The notes: generated by a model not told the origin, from the sequence alone. Counted from the stretch's first letter, positions 40,517-49,808 are shown. The stretch is 64,000 bases of DNA from Ancylobacter oerskovii (GCF_018390555.1 NZ_JAHBGB010000006.1:1-64000); one strand, 5' to 3'. Translations and numbers: made by a program.

Positions 40517-41461
40517 CTATGGCAGCCGCGCGATGCGCTCCAGCATCAGCTCGTAGAAGGGCGGGTTGTCGAGGTCGCGCAGCACCAGGCAATTGGCCGG
40601 CTTCTTGGTGACGTTCCACCAGTCGACCACCGTCATGCCCGAAGTGACCGGCGAGTGGATCTCCACCTCGACATGGCATTTCCGGCCGTTGAACAGCTCC
40701 GGCCGCAGCAGATAGCCGATCACGCAGGGGTCGTGCAGCGGGTAGCTGTCGGTGCCGAATTTCTTGTTGCCGTAGTCCTGGTAGAACTCCGCCATGCCGG
40801 CGGCTTCCACCGCGGCGCGGGTGCCGAGGGCGCGCAGCCGCCGCAGCCAGTCCGGCGTCATCAACGCCTTGTAGGTGACATCGATCGGCACCATCGTCAC
40901 CGGCGCGCCGGAGGCCAGCACCACATGCGCCGCATGCGGATCGACATAGATGTTGAACTCCGCCGCCGGCGTGGTGTTGCCGCCCTCGAAGAAGCCGCCG
41001 CCCATGAACACCACTTCGGCGAGGCGCGGGATGATCGCCGGCTCCTTGATCATCGCCACGGCGAGATTGGTCATCGGCCCGAGCGTGCAGACCGTGATCT
41101 CTCCGGGCGCCGCCGCCATCACCGTGTCGATGATGAAGTCGACGCCGTGCCTGTCGCCGAGCGGCGCGGCGGGCGGCGGCAGGTCGCAGCCGTCGAGCCC
41201 GCTCGGCCCATGCACATATTCGGCGGTGAAGCCGGGCTTCACCATCGGGCGCGGGCAGCCGGGATAGACCGGCAGGTCGGCGCGGCCGGCCAGTTCGACC
41301 ACCATCTGCGCGTTCACCGTGGTGCGGGCGAGCGGCACGTTGCCATGCACGGCGGTGACGCCGACGACCTCCAGTTCGTCGGGCGAGCCGAGCGCGAGGA
41401 GCAGCGCGAAGGCGTCGTCCTGGCCGGGGTCGGTGTCGATGATGATCTTGCGCCGCGTCAT
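40517..41461 (-). CDS. Inosine/uridine-preferring nucleoside hydrolase
   Basis: The 314-residue protein has the calcium-binding signature DTDPGQDDAFALLLALGSP near the start, the VTAVHGNVPLARTTVNAQ stretch and MGGGFFEGGNTTPAAEFNIY, hallmarks of nucleoside N-ribohydrolases, which split ribonucleosides into base and ribose. No signal peptide is seen, so it acts in the cytoplasm. It is divergent from the ABC transporter operon with a 248-base regulatory spacer, so both may respond to the same regulator. Confidence 0.92.
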   Translation of the reverse strand: MTRRKIIIDTDPGQDDAFALLLALGSPDELEVVGVTAVHGNVPLARTTVNAQMVVELAGRADLPVYPGCPRPMVKPGFTAEYVHGPSGLDGCDLPPPAAPLGDRHGVDFIIDTVMAAAPGEITVCTLGPMTNLAVAMIKEPAIIPRLAEVVFMGGGFFEGGNTTPAAEFNIYVDPHAAHVVLASGAPVTMVPIDVTYKALMTPDWLRRLRALGTRAAVEAAGMAEFYQDYGNKKFGTDSYPLHDPCVIGYLLRPELFNGRKCHVEVEIHSPVTSGMTVVDWWNVTKKPANCLVLRDLDNPPFYELMLERIARLP

Positions 41462-41633
41462 GAATCCTCCGGTAGGTGCTTTCGGCGGGAACGATACGCC
41501 GGAGGCCCGGAGAAAAGCCGGGCGGGCCGTGCGCGCTTCGCCGAAAATCCTTCGGAGCCTCGGCGGTCCATCGGGTTTTCTTTCCCTCCGTGGCCATTAA
41601 CGTGGTGGGGTCATGCGCAGGGTCGGCTTTTCC

Positions 41634-41649
41634 GCGTCGAATGCGACGC
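41634..41649. promoter_or_regulatory. Short dyad in the divergent promoter region
   Basis: A six-pair inverted repeat GCGTCG-AATG-CGACGC lies 60 bases before the transporter operon, within the spacer shared with the divergent nucleoside hydrolase gene. It could bind a regulator such as the Lrp-type protein further on; there is no direct evidence. Confidence 0.3.
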
Positions 41650-41709
41650 CACGGCCGCCCCGCGCCAAAGAATAATCCGCAAGCGACCTGACCGGAGAGA
41701 GGCACGATA

Positions 41710-42831
41710 ATGAAGAATTTTCTGTCCCTGGCCTTTTGCAGTGCACTCGCTCTCGCGGCGGTGCAGGGGCCGGCCTTGGCCGCCGACCCGATTGAGATCG
41801 GCGTCATCGCCAACCTCACCGGCTCGGCGGTGAAGACCAGCGTGCAGATGACCCGCGGCGTCGAGCTCGCGGCCGACGCCATCAATGCCGCCGGCGGCAT
41901 AGACGGTCGGCCGGTCAAGCTGATCGTCGAGGATTCGGAGAACCGTGCCCAGGAGGCGCTGAACGCCGCCAACAAGCTCTACAACGTCGACAAGGTGCCG
42001 GCGGCCATCATGTTCGGCGGCTCGGGCCTGATGATCCCGGTGGCGGAGCTCGCCAAGGAGAAGGGCAGGGTGCTCGTCAACACCTCCTCCTCCTCGCCCA
42101 AGCTCGGCAACTATCCCGGTACGCTGTTCTCGATCCTGCCGCTCGACGATATCGTCGGCAAGGAACTGGGCCTGCTGATCGCCGACAGCGGTGCCAAGAC
42201 CGCCGCCATCGTGGTGCCGAACTCCACCTTCGGCCTCGGCGTCGCCGATGCGGCGGCGGCGGCCTTCGAAGCGAAGGGCGGCAAGATCGTGAAGAAGGTC
42301 GCCTTCACCGAAGGCCAGCCGGATTATCGCGCCGACATCCAGCCGGTGGTGCCGGTCAAGCCGGATGTCATCATCACCGCCGGCTATGGCGATGATTCCC
42401 GCGCCATGCTGAAGGCCGGGCGCGAGCTCGGCCTCACCGCGAAGTGGTACGCCGCCTATCCCTCGATCCTCGAGATCGAGAACAAGGACTTCCTGAACGG
42501 CAAGCTGTTCGGCGTCGACAATGGCGGCTATGCGCAGGCGGCCGGCAAGGCGGTGGCCGACAAGTACGGCGCCAAGTTCAACGGCACCGCCGACCTGATG
42601 GCGCATGTCTATTACGGCTATGACGCGCTGATGGTCATCGCCGCCGCCATCAGGAAGGCCGGCAGCGCCGAGCCCGCCGCCATCGCCAAGGCGCTGCCCG
42701 AGGTGGTGTCGAGCTATGACGGTGCCACCGGCAAGATCGTCTGGGATGCGCGCGGCCAGCGCATCTCGCCGCCGATCGACGTCATCGAGTACAAGGCCGG
42801 CGACTTCGCCACCACCGCCACCCGCAACTGA
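41710..42831 (+). CDS. Branched-chain amino acid-type ABC transporter, binding protein
   Basis: A 373-residue periplasmic binding protein with a signal peptide (MKNFLSLAFCSALALAAVQG, cleavage after LAA). PIEIGVIANLTGSAVKTSVQ and the two-lobed type I fold (LivJ/LivK, HAAT family) are clear. It would bring the ligand to the permease encoded next. The ligand could be an amino acid, amide or aromatic acid. GGAGAG lies before ATG. A long hairpin separates it from the permease gene. Confidence 0.9.
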   Translation: MKNFLSLAFCSALALAAVQGPALAADPIEIGVIANLTGSAVKTSVQMTRGVELAADAINAAGGIDGRPVKLIVEDSENRAQEALNAANKLYNVDKVPAAIMFGGSGLMIPVAELAKEKGRVLVNTSSSSPKLGNYPGTLFSILPLDDIVGKELGLLIADSGAKTAAIVVPNSTFGLGVADAAAAAFEAKGGKIVKKVAFTEGQPDYRADIQPVVPVKPDVIITAGYGDDSRAMLKAGRELGLTAKWYAAYPSILEIENKDFLNGKLFGVDNGGYAQAAGKAVADKYGAKFNGTADLMAHVYYGYDALMVIAAAIRKAGSAEPAAIAKALPEVVSSYDGATGKIVWDARGQRISPPIDVIEYKAGDFATTATRN

Positions 42832-42845
42832 CGCCACGCCTCGCG

Positions 42846-42881
42846 CACCGTCCGGCACGCCCCGCCGCGTGCCGGACGGTG
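42846..42881 (+). promoter_or_regulatory. Hairpin between binding protein and permease genes
   Basis: A perfect 14-pair stem CACCGTCCGGCACG/CGTGCCGGACGGTG with an eight-base loop, without a T run. Stems here often stabilise the upstream message or thin out transcription so that more binding protein than permease is made. Confidence 0.7.
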
Positions 42882-42913
42882 CCGTCTCCGCTCTTGGGAA
42901 ACCGTCGCCGCCC

Positions 42914-43798
42914 GTGCTCCAGGTCCTGTTCAATTCCCTCGTCTATGCCAGCATGATCGCGGTGATCGCGGTCGGGGTGTCGCTGTGCTACTCGATCCTG
43001 CGCTTCGCCAATTTCGCGCATATCCAGTTCGCCGTCGTCGGCGGCTATCTCACCTACAGCTTCGCCGCCATTCCCGGCCTGCCGCTGCCGGCCGCTATGG
43101 CGCTGAGCGCGGTGGCCACCGGCCTCATCGCCGTCCTCGTCGATTTCCTGGTGTTCAGCCGCCTGCGCGACATCACGCCCGAGGGCAAGATGATCGTCTC
43201 CTGGGGCGTCGCGCTGTTCATCCGCTCGGTGGTGGCCATCGTCTATGGCGGCGGCGGGCGCAGCTTCGACCTGTCCTATGAGGTGGTGCTGGTCGGTGAC
43301 GCCGTCTTCACAACGCTGGACGCGCTGGTCGTCGCGGTGGCGGCGGTGCTGATGCTGCTGCTGCACCTGTTCCTCAATTTCACCCGCGTCGGCTCGGGCC
43401 TGCGGGCGCTGGCCTCCAATGCCGATCTCGCGGTCACCCGCGGCATTCCCGGCGACCGGCTGGTGCGGCTGATGTGGTTCCTCTCCGGCGCGCTCGCCGC
43501 GACAGGCGGCACGCTGCTCGCTCTTGAGACCCGCCTGCAGCCGAACATGGACCTCATCATCCTCCTGCCGGTCTTCGCGGCCGTCACCATTGGCGGCCTG
43601 TCCAGCGTGTTCGGGGCCGTCATCGGCGCGCTCGTCCTCTCCCTCGCGCAGAACCTGCTGATCTATATCGATTTCGGCGCGCTCCTCGGCGGCGAGAGCT
43701 GGCAGGTGCCCACCCAGTTCCGCGATTATGTCGCCGTGCTCGCCCTGGTCGTGGTGCTGCTGCTGCGCCCGCGCCTGTCGCCGCTGGTGGGGAGGTGA
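42914..43798 (+). CDS. livH: Branched-chain amino acid-type ABC permease (LivH)
   Basis: The 294-residue protein is a multi-span permease of the LivH family: VLQVLFNSLVYASMIAVIAV at the start, RFANFAHIQFAVVGGYLTY, and a GLRALASNADLAVTRGIPGD loop that contacts the ATPase. GTG 42914 is chosen because it matches the usual family start; upstream in-frame starts run through the hairpin region. It forms the inner membrane channel with LivM. Confidence 0.88.
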   Translation: MLQVLFNSLVYASMIAVIAVGVSLCYSILRFANFAHIQFAVVGGYLTYSFAAIPGLPLPAAMALSAVATGLIAVLVDFLVFSRLRDITPEGKMIVSWGVALFIRSVVAIVYGGGGRSFDLSYEVVLVGDAVFTTLDALVVAVAAVLMLLLHLFLNFTRVGSGLRALASNADLAVTRGIPGDRLVRLMWFLSGALAATGGTLLALETRLQPNMDLIILLPVFAAVTIGGLSSVFGAVIGALVLSLAQNLLIYIDFGALLGGESWQVPTQFRDYVAVLALVVVLLLRPRLSPLVGR

Positions 43799-43802
43799 GG
43801 CG

Positions 43803-44675
43803 ATGCTGGATTTCGCGATCTACTGCCTCACCATCATCGCCGTCTGGTCGGTGCTCGGCCTCAGCCTCAACATCCAGTTCGGGCTGACCGGGCTCGTCAA
43901 TTTCGGCCAGATCCTGCCCTTCGGCCTCGGCGCCTATGCGGCGGCGCTCGCCGCGCAGGCCGGGCTGTCCTGGCCGGTCGGGGCGGGGCTCGGCCTCGTC
44001 GCGGCGGTGGTGGTCTCGCTGCTGGTGCTGCTGCCGGCGCGCCGGCTGTCGCAGGATTACTGGGCGCTGATCACGCTCGGCGCCGGCGAATTGTTCCGCC
44101 TCACCGCGCTCAACGCGCCGAGCCTCGGCGGCGCCGACGGCCTCACCGTGCCGCGCTTCGCCGATCCGCATCTGGCGCTCGGCGCCGCGCTGGCGCTGAT
44201 GGCCGCCGCCTGGCTGCTCAGCCATCGCATCGCCCATTCGCCCTTCGGCCGCATGCTGAAGATCCTGCGCGAGGACGAGGTGCTGGCGGCCACGCTCGGC
44301 CGCAACCCGGTCGCCTACCAGCGCACCGTGTCGATCATCGCCTGGGCGATGGCCGCGGCGGGGGGCGTGCTCTACGCCCATATCGTCGGCTATGTCTCGC
44401 CGGCGAGCTTCACCGTCACCGAGACCTTCATCGTGTGGACGGCGCTGATCCTCGGCGGTCCCGGCAGCACGCTCGGCGTCGTCATCGGCGCGGCGGTGGT
44501 GCAACTGCTCAGCGTCTCCTCGCGCTTTCTCGCCGCCTGGATCGACCTGCCCGCCGACGTGCTGGCCAATGGCCGGCTGGCGCTGTTCGGCCTGGTGCTG
44601 GTGCTGATGTTCCTGTTCCGCCCGCAGGGCCTCGTTCCCGAGAAGAAGGAGGTCCGCGATGCTCCGCGTCCGTGA
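43803..44675 (+). CDS. livM: Branched-chain amino acid-type ABC permease (LivM)
   Basis: A 290-residue permease with many hydrophobic spans. GLSLNIQFGLTGLVNFGQIL and GRMLKILREDEVLAATLGRN (ATPase-contact loop) mark LivM. GGGGAGGTGAGGCG ahead of ATG is a strong ribosome site, four bases after the LivH stop. Its end overlaps the LivG start by 17 bases. Confidence 0.9.
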   Translation: MLDFAIYCLTIIAVWSVLGLSLNIQFGLTGLVNFGQILPFGLGAYAAALAAQAGLSWPVGAGLGLVAAVVVSLLVLLPARRLSQDYWALITLGAGELFRLTALNAPSLGGADGLTVPRFADPHLALGAALALMAAAWLLSHRIAHSPFGRMLKILREDEVLAATLGRNPVAYQRTVSIIAWAMAAAGGVLYAHIVGYVSPASFTVTETFIVWTALILGGPGSTLGVVIGAAVVQLLSVSSRFLAAWIDLPADVLANGRLALFGLVLVLMFLFRPQGLVPEKKEVRDAPRP

Positions 44676-45414
44676 CGTCTCTGTGTCCTTCGGCGGCTTC
44701 AGGGCGCTGAACGCCGTCTCGCTGGAGGCGCCGCCGGCCAGCATCACCGGCATCATCGGGCCGAACGGCTCCGGCAAGTCGACGCTGCTGAACGTCGTCG
44801 CTGGCGTCTATGTGCCGGATTCCGGCGCGGTGACGCTGAACGGCCACCCGCTGGCCTATGGCCGGCCGGAGCAGGTGGCGGCGGCGGGCGTCGGCCGCAC
44901 CTTCCAGGTGCCGCGCCTCGCCCACAAGCTCACCGTGTTCCAGAACATGATGGCCGGCGCGCGCGACCAGGCGGGGGAGGGCGTGTTCAACCTGTTCCTG
45001 CGCCCCGGCGCGGTGGCCCGCTGCGAAAAGGAGATCGCCAGCCGCGCCGAGGCGATGCTGAAGCGCCTCGGCCTCGCCCACAAGGCCAACGACTATGCCG
45101 GCTCGCTCTCCGGCGGCCAGCAGAAGCTGCTCACCATGGGCATGCTGCTGATGGCCGATCCCGCCGTGCTGCTGCTCGACGAGCCGGCGGCCGGCGTCAA
45201 CCCGGTGCTGATCGAGCAGCAGGCGGCGCTGCTGCACGAGCTGAAGGCGGAAGGACGCATCGTGCTGCTGATCGAGCACAATATGGAGATGATCGCCAAT
45301 GTCTGCGACCGGGTGTTCGTGCTGGATGCCGGCGAGCTGATCGCTTCCGGCACCCCGGCGCAGATCCGCGCCGACGAGCGGGTGGTGCGCTCCTATCTCG
45401 GCATGCCGGCGTGA
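44659..45414 (+). CDS. livG: Branched-chain amino acid-type ABC ATPase (LivG)
   Basis: The 251-residue ATPase has Walker A GPNGSGKST, the signature LSGGQQK, Walker B LLLLDEPAAGVNP and the switch histidine in LLIEHNMEMI. The extra stretch between Walker A and signature (VPRLAHKLTVFQNMMAGARD) is typical of LivG. It powers the LivHM channel. Both its ends overlap neighbouring genes, so the operon is tightly coupled. Confidence 0.92.
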   Translation: MLRVRDVSVSFGGFRALNAVSLEAPPASITGIIGPNGSGKSTLLNVVAGVYVPDSGAVTLNGHPLAYGRPEQVAAAGVGRTFQVPRLAHKLTVFQNMMAGARDQAGEGVFNLFLRPGAVARCEKEIASRAEAMLKRLGLAHKANDYAGSLSGGQQKLLTMGMLLMADPAVLLLDEPAAGVNPVLIEQQAALLHELKAEGRIVLLIEHNMEMIANVCDRVFVLDAGELIASGTPAQIRADERVVRSYLGMPA

Positions 45415-46142
45415 CCGCGATGACCGATGTCCTGACCCTTTCCAGGCTCACCGCCGGCTATGGCCCGATCACCGTGCTGGACGACCTGTCGCTCACCCTG
45501 CGCGCGGGGGAGATCGTCACCGTGCTCGGCGCCAACGGCTCCGGCAAGTCGACGGTGCTGAAGACCGCCATGGGGCTCACAAGGGTCCGCGCCGGCACCA
45601 TCATGCTCGGCGGGCGCGACGTCACGCATCTGCCGGCGCATGGCCGCGCGAGCGCCGGCCTCGGCTATGTGCCGCAGACCCGCAACGTGTTCGGCGACAT
45701 GAGCGTCGCCGACAATCTGCGCATGGGCGCCTATCTGCGGCCGAAGACCTTCGAGCGGGAGGTGGAGAAGGTCTTCGCGCTGTTCCCGCGCCTGAAGGAG
45801 CGGCGCCGCGCGCTGGCCGGCAACCTCTCCGGCGGCGAGCGCCGCATGCTCGCCATCGGCTCGACGCTGCTGCTCGAGCCTTCCGTGCTGCTGCTCGACG
45901 AGCCGTCGAGCGACCTCGCCCCGGCGACCGTCGATCTCGTCTTCGAGGCCATCGCCGACGTGCACAAGCGCCTGTCGATCCCGATCCTGCTGGTCGAGCA
46001 GAACGTCGCCAAGGCGCTGGCGCTGGCCAACCGTGTCTGCGTGCTGGTGCGCGGCCGCGAGGCGCTGGACGCGCCGGTCGGCGAGGTGAATACCCATGAC
46101 CTGCACGCCCTGTTCCTCGACGGAGGCGTGCATACCAGCTGA
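45411..46142 (+). CDS. livF: Branched-chain amino acid-type ABC ATPase (LivF)
   Basis: A 243-residue ATPase with Walker A GANGSGKST, signature LSGGERR and Walker B LLLDEPSSDLAP. LivF proteins usually read SEGLAP after the Walker B box; here it is SSDLAP, a small variation near the D-loop. The GTG at 45411 overlaps the LivG stop; ATG 45420 is an alternative. It pairs with LivG on the permease. Confidence 0.9.
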   Translation: MTAMTDVLTLSRLTAGYGPITVLDDLSLTLRAGEIVTVLGANGSGKSTVLKTAMGLTRVRAGTIMLGGRDVTHLPAHGRASAGLGYVPQTRNVFGDMSVADNLRMGAYLRPKTFEREVEKVFALFPRLKERRRALAGNLSGGERRMLAIGSTLLLEPSVLLLDEPSSDLAPATVDLVFEAIADVHKRLSIPILLVEQNVAKALALANRVCVLVRGREALDAPVGEVNTHDLHALFLDGGVHTS

Positions 46143-46152
46143 GGACGCCGAG

Positions 46153-47040
46153 ATGATCGCCAACCCGCCGCCCTGGCCGAACGGTGCCCGCTGCGCGGTC
46201 GCCTTCAGCTTCGATGTCGATGCCGACAGCGTCGTGCATGCCGCCCACCGCGCCGGGGCGCTGGATCTGCCGCAGGCGCTGGCGCATATGCGCTACGATC
46301 CCTTCGTCGGCACGCCGCGCCTCGCGGATCTGTTCGCCCGCGCCGGCGTGCCGCTCACCGCCTTCGTGCCCGGCTGGGTGGTCGAGACCTATCCCGCCGC
46401 CGTTGAATCGCTGCTCAATGCCGGCGCGGAGATTGGCCATCACGGTCATTTCCACGAATGGCCGAGCAGGCAGACGGTCGATGAGGAGCGCGCCACGCTG
46501 CAGCGCGGCAGCGAGGTGATCGAGCGATTTTGCGGTGCGAAGCCGCGCGGCTATCGCGCGCCCTATTACGGCCTGTCGCGCGCGACCTTCGACCTGCTGA
46601 TCGAGCAGGGCTTCACCTACGATTCCTCGCTCTTCGCCGACGACATCCCGATCCGGCTCGACAATGGCAGGGGCAGTCTCGTCGAACTGCCGGTGCCCGC
46701 CTCGGTGGACGACTACAACCAATATGTGTCCGCCCGCGCCTTCGACTACCTGATGAAGATATCCGCGCCGTCGCAGGCACTTGCGGTGTTCCGCGAGGAG
46801 TTCGACGCCTTCTGGGAGTTCGGCGGCCTCTTCGTGCCCGTCTGGCACCCGGCGGTCAGCGGGCGCCCGGCGCAGGCGCTGGCGATTCGCGCGCTCATCG
46901 AGCACATGCAGGCGAAGGGCGGGGTGTGGTTCGCCACGCTCGAACAGGTCGCCGACCACGTTCGCACGCTGGAAGCGAACGGGCTGTGGATACCTCGAAA
47001 GGAACGAATTCCATTTTATTTCGAACCGATTATCGATTGA
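46153..47040 (+). CDS. Polysaccharide-deacetylase-family amidohydrolase
   Basis: The 295-residue protein has the NodB-type motifs: FSFDVDADS (catalytic Asp pair), EIGHHGHFHEWP (metal histidines) and RAPYYGLS. No signal peptide is seen, so it is cytoplasmic, like PuuE-type allantoinases and other small-molecule members, rather than a cell-wall enzyme. It follows LivF by ten bases and belongs to the transporter operon, which suggests that it works on the imported compound or its product. Confidence 0.85.
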   Translation: MIANPPPWPNGARCAVAFSFDVDADSVVHAAHRAGALDLPQALAHMRYDPFVGTPRLADLFARAGVPLTAFVPGWVVETYPAAVESLLNAGAEIGHHGHFHEWPSRQTVDEERATLQRGSEVIERFCGAKPRGYRAPYYGLSRATFDLLIEQGFTYDSSLFADDIPIRLDNGRGSLVELPVPASVDDYNQYVSARAFDYLMKISAPSQALAVFREEFDAFWEFGGLFVPVWHPAVSGRPAQALAIRALIEHMQAKGGVWFATLEQVADHVRTLEANGLWIPRKERIPFYFEPIID

Positions 47041-47124
47041 AACGGCTCGATCCTATCTCAAGGATCGTTCAATCTTATGCTGCACCGCATTCCATATTGT
47101 GGTGAATTCGTCTACTAGTTGTCT
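47041..47124. promoter_or_regulatory. AT-rich spacer before the DmpA-type gene
   Basis: This 84-base spacer is clearly more AT-rich than its surroundings and has a small dyad GATCC/GGATC. It probably carries a separate promoter for the peptidase and regulator genes; exact boxes cannot be fixed. Confidence 0.35.
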
Positions 47125-48234
47125 ATGAATTCATACCACTTCACGCCCTCGGGTCGTCCGCGCACCCGCCGCTACGGCATTGCCTTTGAGGGCACGCCGG
47201 GGGGCTGCAACGCGATCACCGACGTACCCGGCGTCTGCGTCGGTTATACGACCCTGATCGAGGGGGAGGGGGTGCTGGTTCCCGGGCGGGGACCGGTGCG
47301 CACCGGCGTCACCGCCATCCTGCCGCGCCCGCGCGAGCAACTGGCCACGCCGGTTTTTGCCGGCCTGTTCAGCGCCAATGGCAATGGCGAGATGAGCGGC
47401 TCGCACATCATCGAGGAGATCGGCGCCTTCAGCTTCCCGATCACCATCACCAACACCCATAGCTGCGGCGTCACCCGCGACGCCACCCTCGCCTGGATGA
47501 ACGCCCGCGCTCCGCAGGTGATGGAGGAGGCCTGGGGTCTGCCGGTCGCCGCCGAGACCTATGACGGCTTCCTGAACGACATCAACGGCTTCCATGTGAA
47601 GCCCGAGCATGTCTTCGCCGCCATTGACGGCGCGGTGGACGGGCCGATCGAGGAGGGCAGCGTCGGCGGCGGCACCGGCATGATCGCTTTCAATTTCAAG
47701 GGCGGCTCCGGCACCGCCTCGCGCCGGGTGGAATGGGCCGGGGAAACCTTCACCGTCGGCGCCTTCGTGCAGGCGAATTTCGGCCAGCGCCGCAACCTGA
47801 TGATTCGCGGCCGGCGCGTGGGCGCCGAGCTCGCCGAGCCGGCCATGGTCGAGCGCACGCCGCGCATGGAGAAGGGCTCGATCATCGCGGTGATCGCCAC
47901 CGATGCCCCCTTCCTGCCGCACCAGCTCAAGCGCCTGGCTCGCCGCGCGCCGCTCGGCGTCGCCTGGACGGGAGGGCTCGGCTACCATTCCTCCGGCGAC
48001 ATCTTCCTGGTCTTCTCCACCGCCAATGGCGACGCCGCGGCCGGCGCGCGCGGGCGGCGGCTGAAGGCAGAATTCGTGCCGGACTCCGACATCGATCCGT
48101 TTTTTGACGCATTGGTGAATAGTGTGGAGGAGGCGATCCTCAACGCGATGGTCGCCAACGACGATATGACCGGGCGCGACGGCAATTTCGTGCCGGCTCT
48201 GCCGAAGGATTGGTTGAAACGTAATTACGGTTGA
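47125..48234 (+). CDS. DmpA/BapA-type aminopeptidase (family P1/S58)
   Basis: The 369-residue protein matches the self-processing DmpA family: GGCNAITDVPGVCVGYTTLI, NTHSCGVTRDATLAW, EGSVGGGTGMIAFNFKGGSG and KGSIIAVIATDAPFLPHQLK. By likeness to DmpA, which splits between Gly249 and Ser250, self-cleavage should fall at Gly251-Ser252, with Ser252 as nucleophile of the second chain. Such enzymes remove N-terminal D- or beta-amino acids or open amides. ATG 47125 is the likely start; TTG 47119 is in frame. An Lrp-type gene follows. Confidence 0.88.
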   Translation: MNSYHFTPSGRPRTRRYGIAFEGTPGGCNAITDVPGVCVGYTTLIEGEGVLVPGRGPVRTGVTAILPRPREQLATPVFAGLFSANGNGEMSGSHIIEEIGAFSFPITITNTHSCGVTRDATLAWMNARAPQVMEEAWGLPVAAETYDGFLNDINGFHVKPEHVFAAIDGAVDGPIEEGSVGGGTGMIAFNFKGGSGTASRRVEWAGETFTVGAFVQANFGQRRNLMIRGRRVGAELAEPAMVERTPRMEKGSIIAVIATDAPFLPHQLKRLARRAPLGVAWTGGLGYHSSGDIFLVFSTANGDAAAGARGRRLKAEFVPDSDIDPFFDALVNSVEEAILNAMVANDDMTGRDGNFVPALPKDWLKRNYG

Positions 48235-48266
48235 TTGCAGCGCGAGACGCAACCAAGGGGATTTTC

Positions 48267-48794
48267 ATGGCAGGCGACAGGCTGGACGCGGTGGATGTGC
48301 GGATCCTCGCCCTGCTCCAGAAGAACGGGCGTATCAAGAAGGTCGAGCTCGCCTCCGCCATCGGCCTCTCGCTCAGTTCCTGCTGGGATCGGCTCCAGAA
48401 GATGGAGCAGGCCGGCTATGTGCGCGGCTATCGCGGCGAGATCGATCTCGGCCGGCTGATCAAGACCGAGCTGATCTTCACCACTCTCACGCTACAGCAT
48501 CATACCAGCGCGCATTTCGCCCGCTTCGAGCAGGTGGTGAAGGGAATCCCGGAGATACTGGCCTGCCACGCGGTCGGCGGCGGCATCGATTATGTCCTGC
48601 ACATCATAGCGCGCAACATAACCCATTACCAGGAAATCATCGACGATCTCCTCACCCGCGAGATCGGGATCTCCGTCTATTTCACCTATGTCGTGACCAA
48701 GACGGTGAAGCGCTTCGAGGGTTATCCGCTGGCCGAGCTGCTCGAGGTCTCGCTGGAGATGGAGGAGCCGCCGCGCCTGCGCCGCGGCGGCTGA
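48267..48794 (+). CDS. Lrp/AsnC-family regulator
   Basis: The 175-residue protein has the N-terminal helix-turn-helix (DAVDVRILALLQKNGRIKKV, then LSLSSCWDRLQKMEQAGYVR) and a C-terminal RAM effector domain (GGGIDYVLHIIARNITHYQE). AAGGGGA precedes ATG 48267. Lrp-type proteins bind amino acids and often control the adjacent transport and catabolic genes, so the uptake and peptidase genes upstream are its likely targets. Confidence 0.92.
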   Translation: MAGDRLDAVDVRILALLQKNGRIKKVELASAIGLSLSSCWDRLQKMEQAGYVRGYRGEIDLGRLIKTELIFTTLTLQHHTSAHFARFEQVVKGIPEILACHAVGGGIDYVLHIIARNITHYQEIIDDLLTREIGISVYFTYVVTKTVKRFEGYPLAELLEVSLEMEEPPRLRRGG

Positions 48795-48798
48795 TCCC

Positions 48799-49560
48799 TC
48801 AGCCGCGCCCGACGAAGGGGGCGGCGCTCGCCATCACCGTCATGCTCAGCACATTGGCGTCGAGCGGCAGGCTGGCCATATAGGCGACCGCCCGCCCGGC
48901 ATGGACGGGGTCGAACACCGGCTCGACCATGGTCTGGCCGTTGGCCTGCAGGATACCGGACTTCATCTTCACCGCCATGTCGGTATCGGCGTTGCCGATG
49001 TCGATCTGGCCGCAGGCGATGTTGTGGGCACGGCCTTCCAGCGCCACCTGCTTGGTGAGGCCGCTCACCCCGTGCTTGGTGGCGGTGTAGGGGGCGGTCA
49101 GCGGCCGCGGCGCATGGGCCGAGATCGAGCCGTTGTTGATGATGCGCCCGCCCTTGGGCCGCTGCGCCTTCATCAGCCGGATCGCCGCCTGCGTGCAGAG
49201 GAACACGCCGGTGAGGTTGATGTTCACCACCCGCTGCCAATCCTCGAAGGAAATGTCCTCGATCGGCGCGCCCGGCGACCAGCCGCCGGCATTGTTGAAC
49301 AGCACGTCGAGCCGGCCAAAGCGGGCCGCCACCTCGGCGAACAGCACGTCGATCGCCGCCTTGTCGCTGACATCGGCGGGCAGCACATGCGCCTTCTCCC
49401 CGATCTCGGCGGCGAGGGCGTCCAGCGGCTCGCGCCGGCGCCCGTTTAGGGCCAGCGTCCAGCCGTCGGCGGCCAGCGCCAGGGCGGCGGCCTTGCCGAT
49501 GCCGGTGCCGGCGCCGGTGACGAGGGCGACTTTCGCGCGGTTGTCCGCGGCAGCGTTCAT
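48799..49560 (-). CDS. Short-chain dehydrogenase/reductase (SDR)
   Basis: The 253-residue product is a classical SDR: cofactor motif [14 protein letters not shown], the catalytic Ser in NNGSISAH and Tyr/Lys in YTATKHG. The charged residue after the second strand (NGRRREPLD) suggests NADP(H). GGGAG lies before ATG 49560. It converges on the Lrp gene with four bases between the stops. The substrate is unknown. Confidence 0.9.
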   Translation of the reverse strand: MNAAADNRAKVALVTGAGTGIGKAAALALAADGWTLALNGRRREPLDALAAEIGEKAHVLPADVSDKAAIDVLFAEVAARFGRLDVLFNNAGGWSPGAPIEDISFEDWQRVVNINLTGVFLCTQAAIRLMKAQRPKGGRIINNGSISAHAPRPLTAPYTATKHGVSGLTKQVALEGRAHNIACGQIDIGNADTDMAVKMKSGILQANGQTMVEPVFDPVHAGRAVAYMASLPLDANVLSMTVMASAAPFVGRG

Positions 49561-49660
49561 GGTTTTCACTCCCTGCTCGACGCCGGATTCATGGAACCGA
49601 ATGGTCCGGCGCTGGTTATTCAAGGCAGAACGGCTCGAAACCTCAGGGAGGGCTCAAGCA

Positions 49661-49732
49661 ATGCCTGCCATTCTTATGTGGCTTATCGGAATTCCGATCC
49701 CGATTATCATCCTTCTCTACCTGCTGACCTGA
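49661..49732 (+). CDS. 23-residue membrane peptide
   Basis: The very strong ribosome site GGGAGGG stands nine bases before ATG. The peptide MPAILMWLIGIPIPIIILLY, ending LLT, is a single hydrophobic span. Short proteins with this WLIGIPIP pattern recur across proteobacteria, so I regard it as real. It is divergent from the SDR gene and followed by a terminator. Confidence 0.65.
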   Translation: MPAILMWLIGIPIPIIILLYLLT

Positions 49733-49764
49733 TCGGTGGCAGAATAGACGCCAGCATCCACGGT

Positions 49765-49805
49765 GAAGCCCGGCCGACATTCCGTTGTCGCCGGGCTTCG
49801 TCTTT
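49765..49805. terminator. Bidirectional terminator
   Basis: A perfect ten-pair stem GAAGCCCGGC/GCCGGGCTTC with TCTTTC after it on the plus strand. It lies between the membrane peptide gene and the convergent Anbu gene and can serve both. Confidence 0.8.
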
Positions 49806-49808
49806 CGC

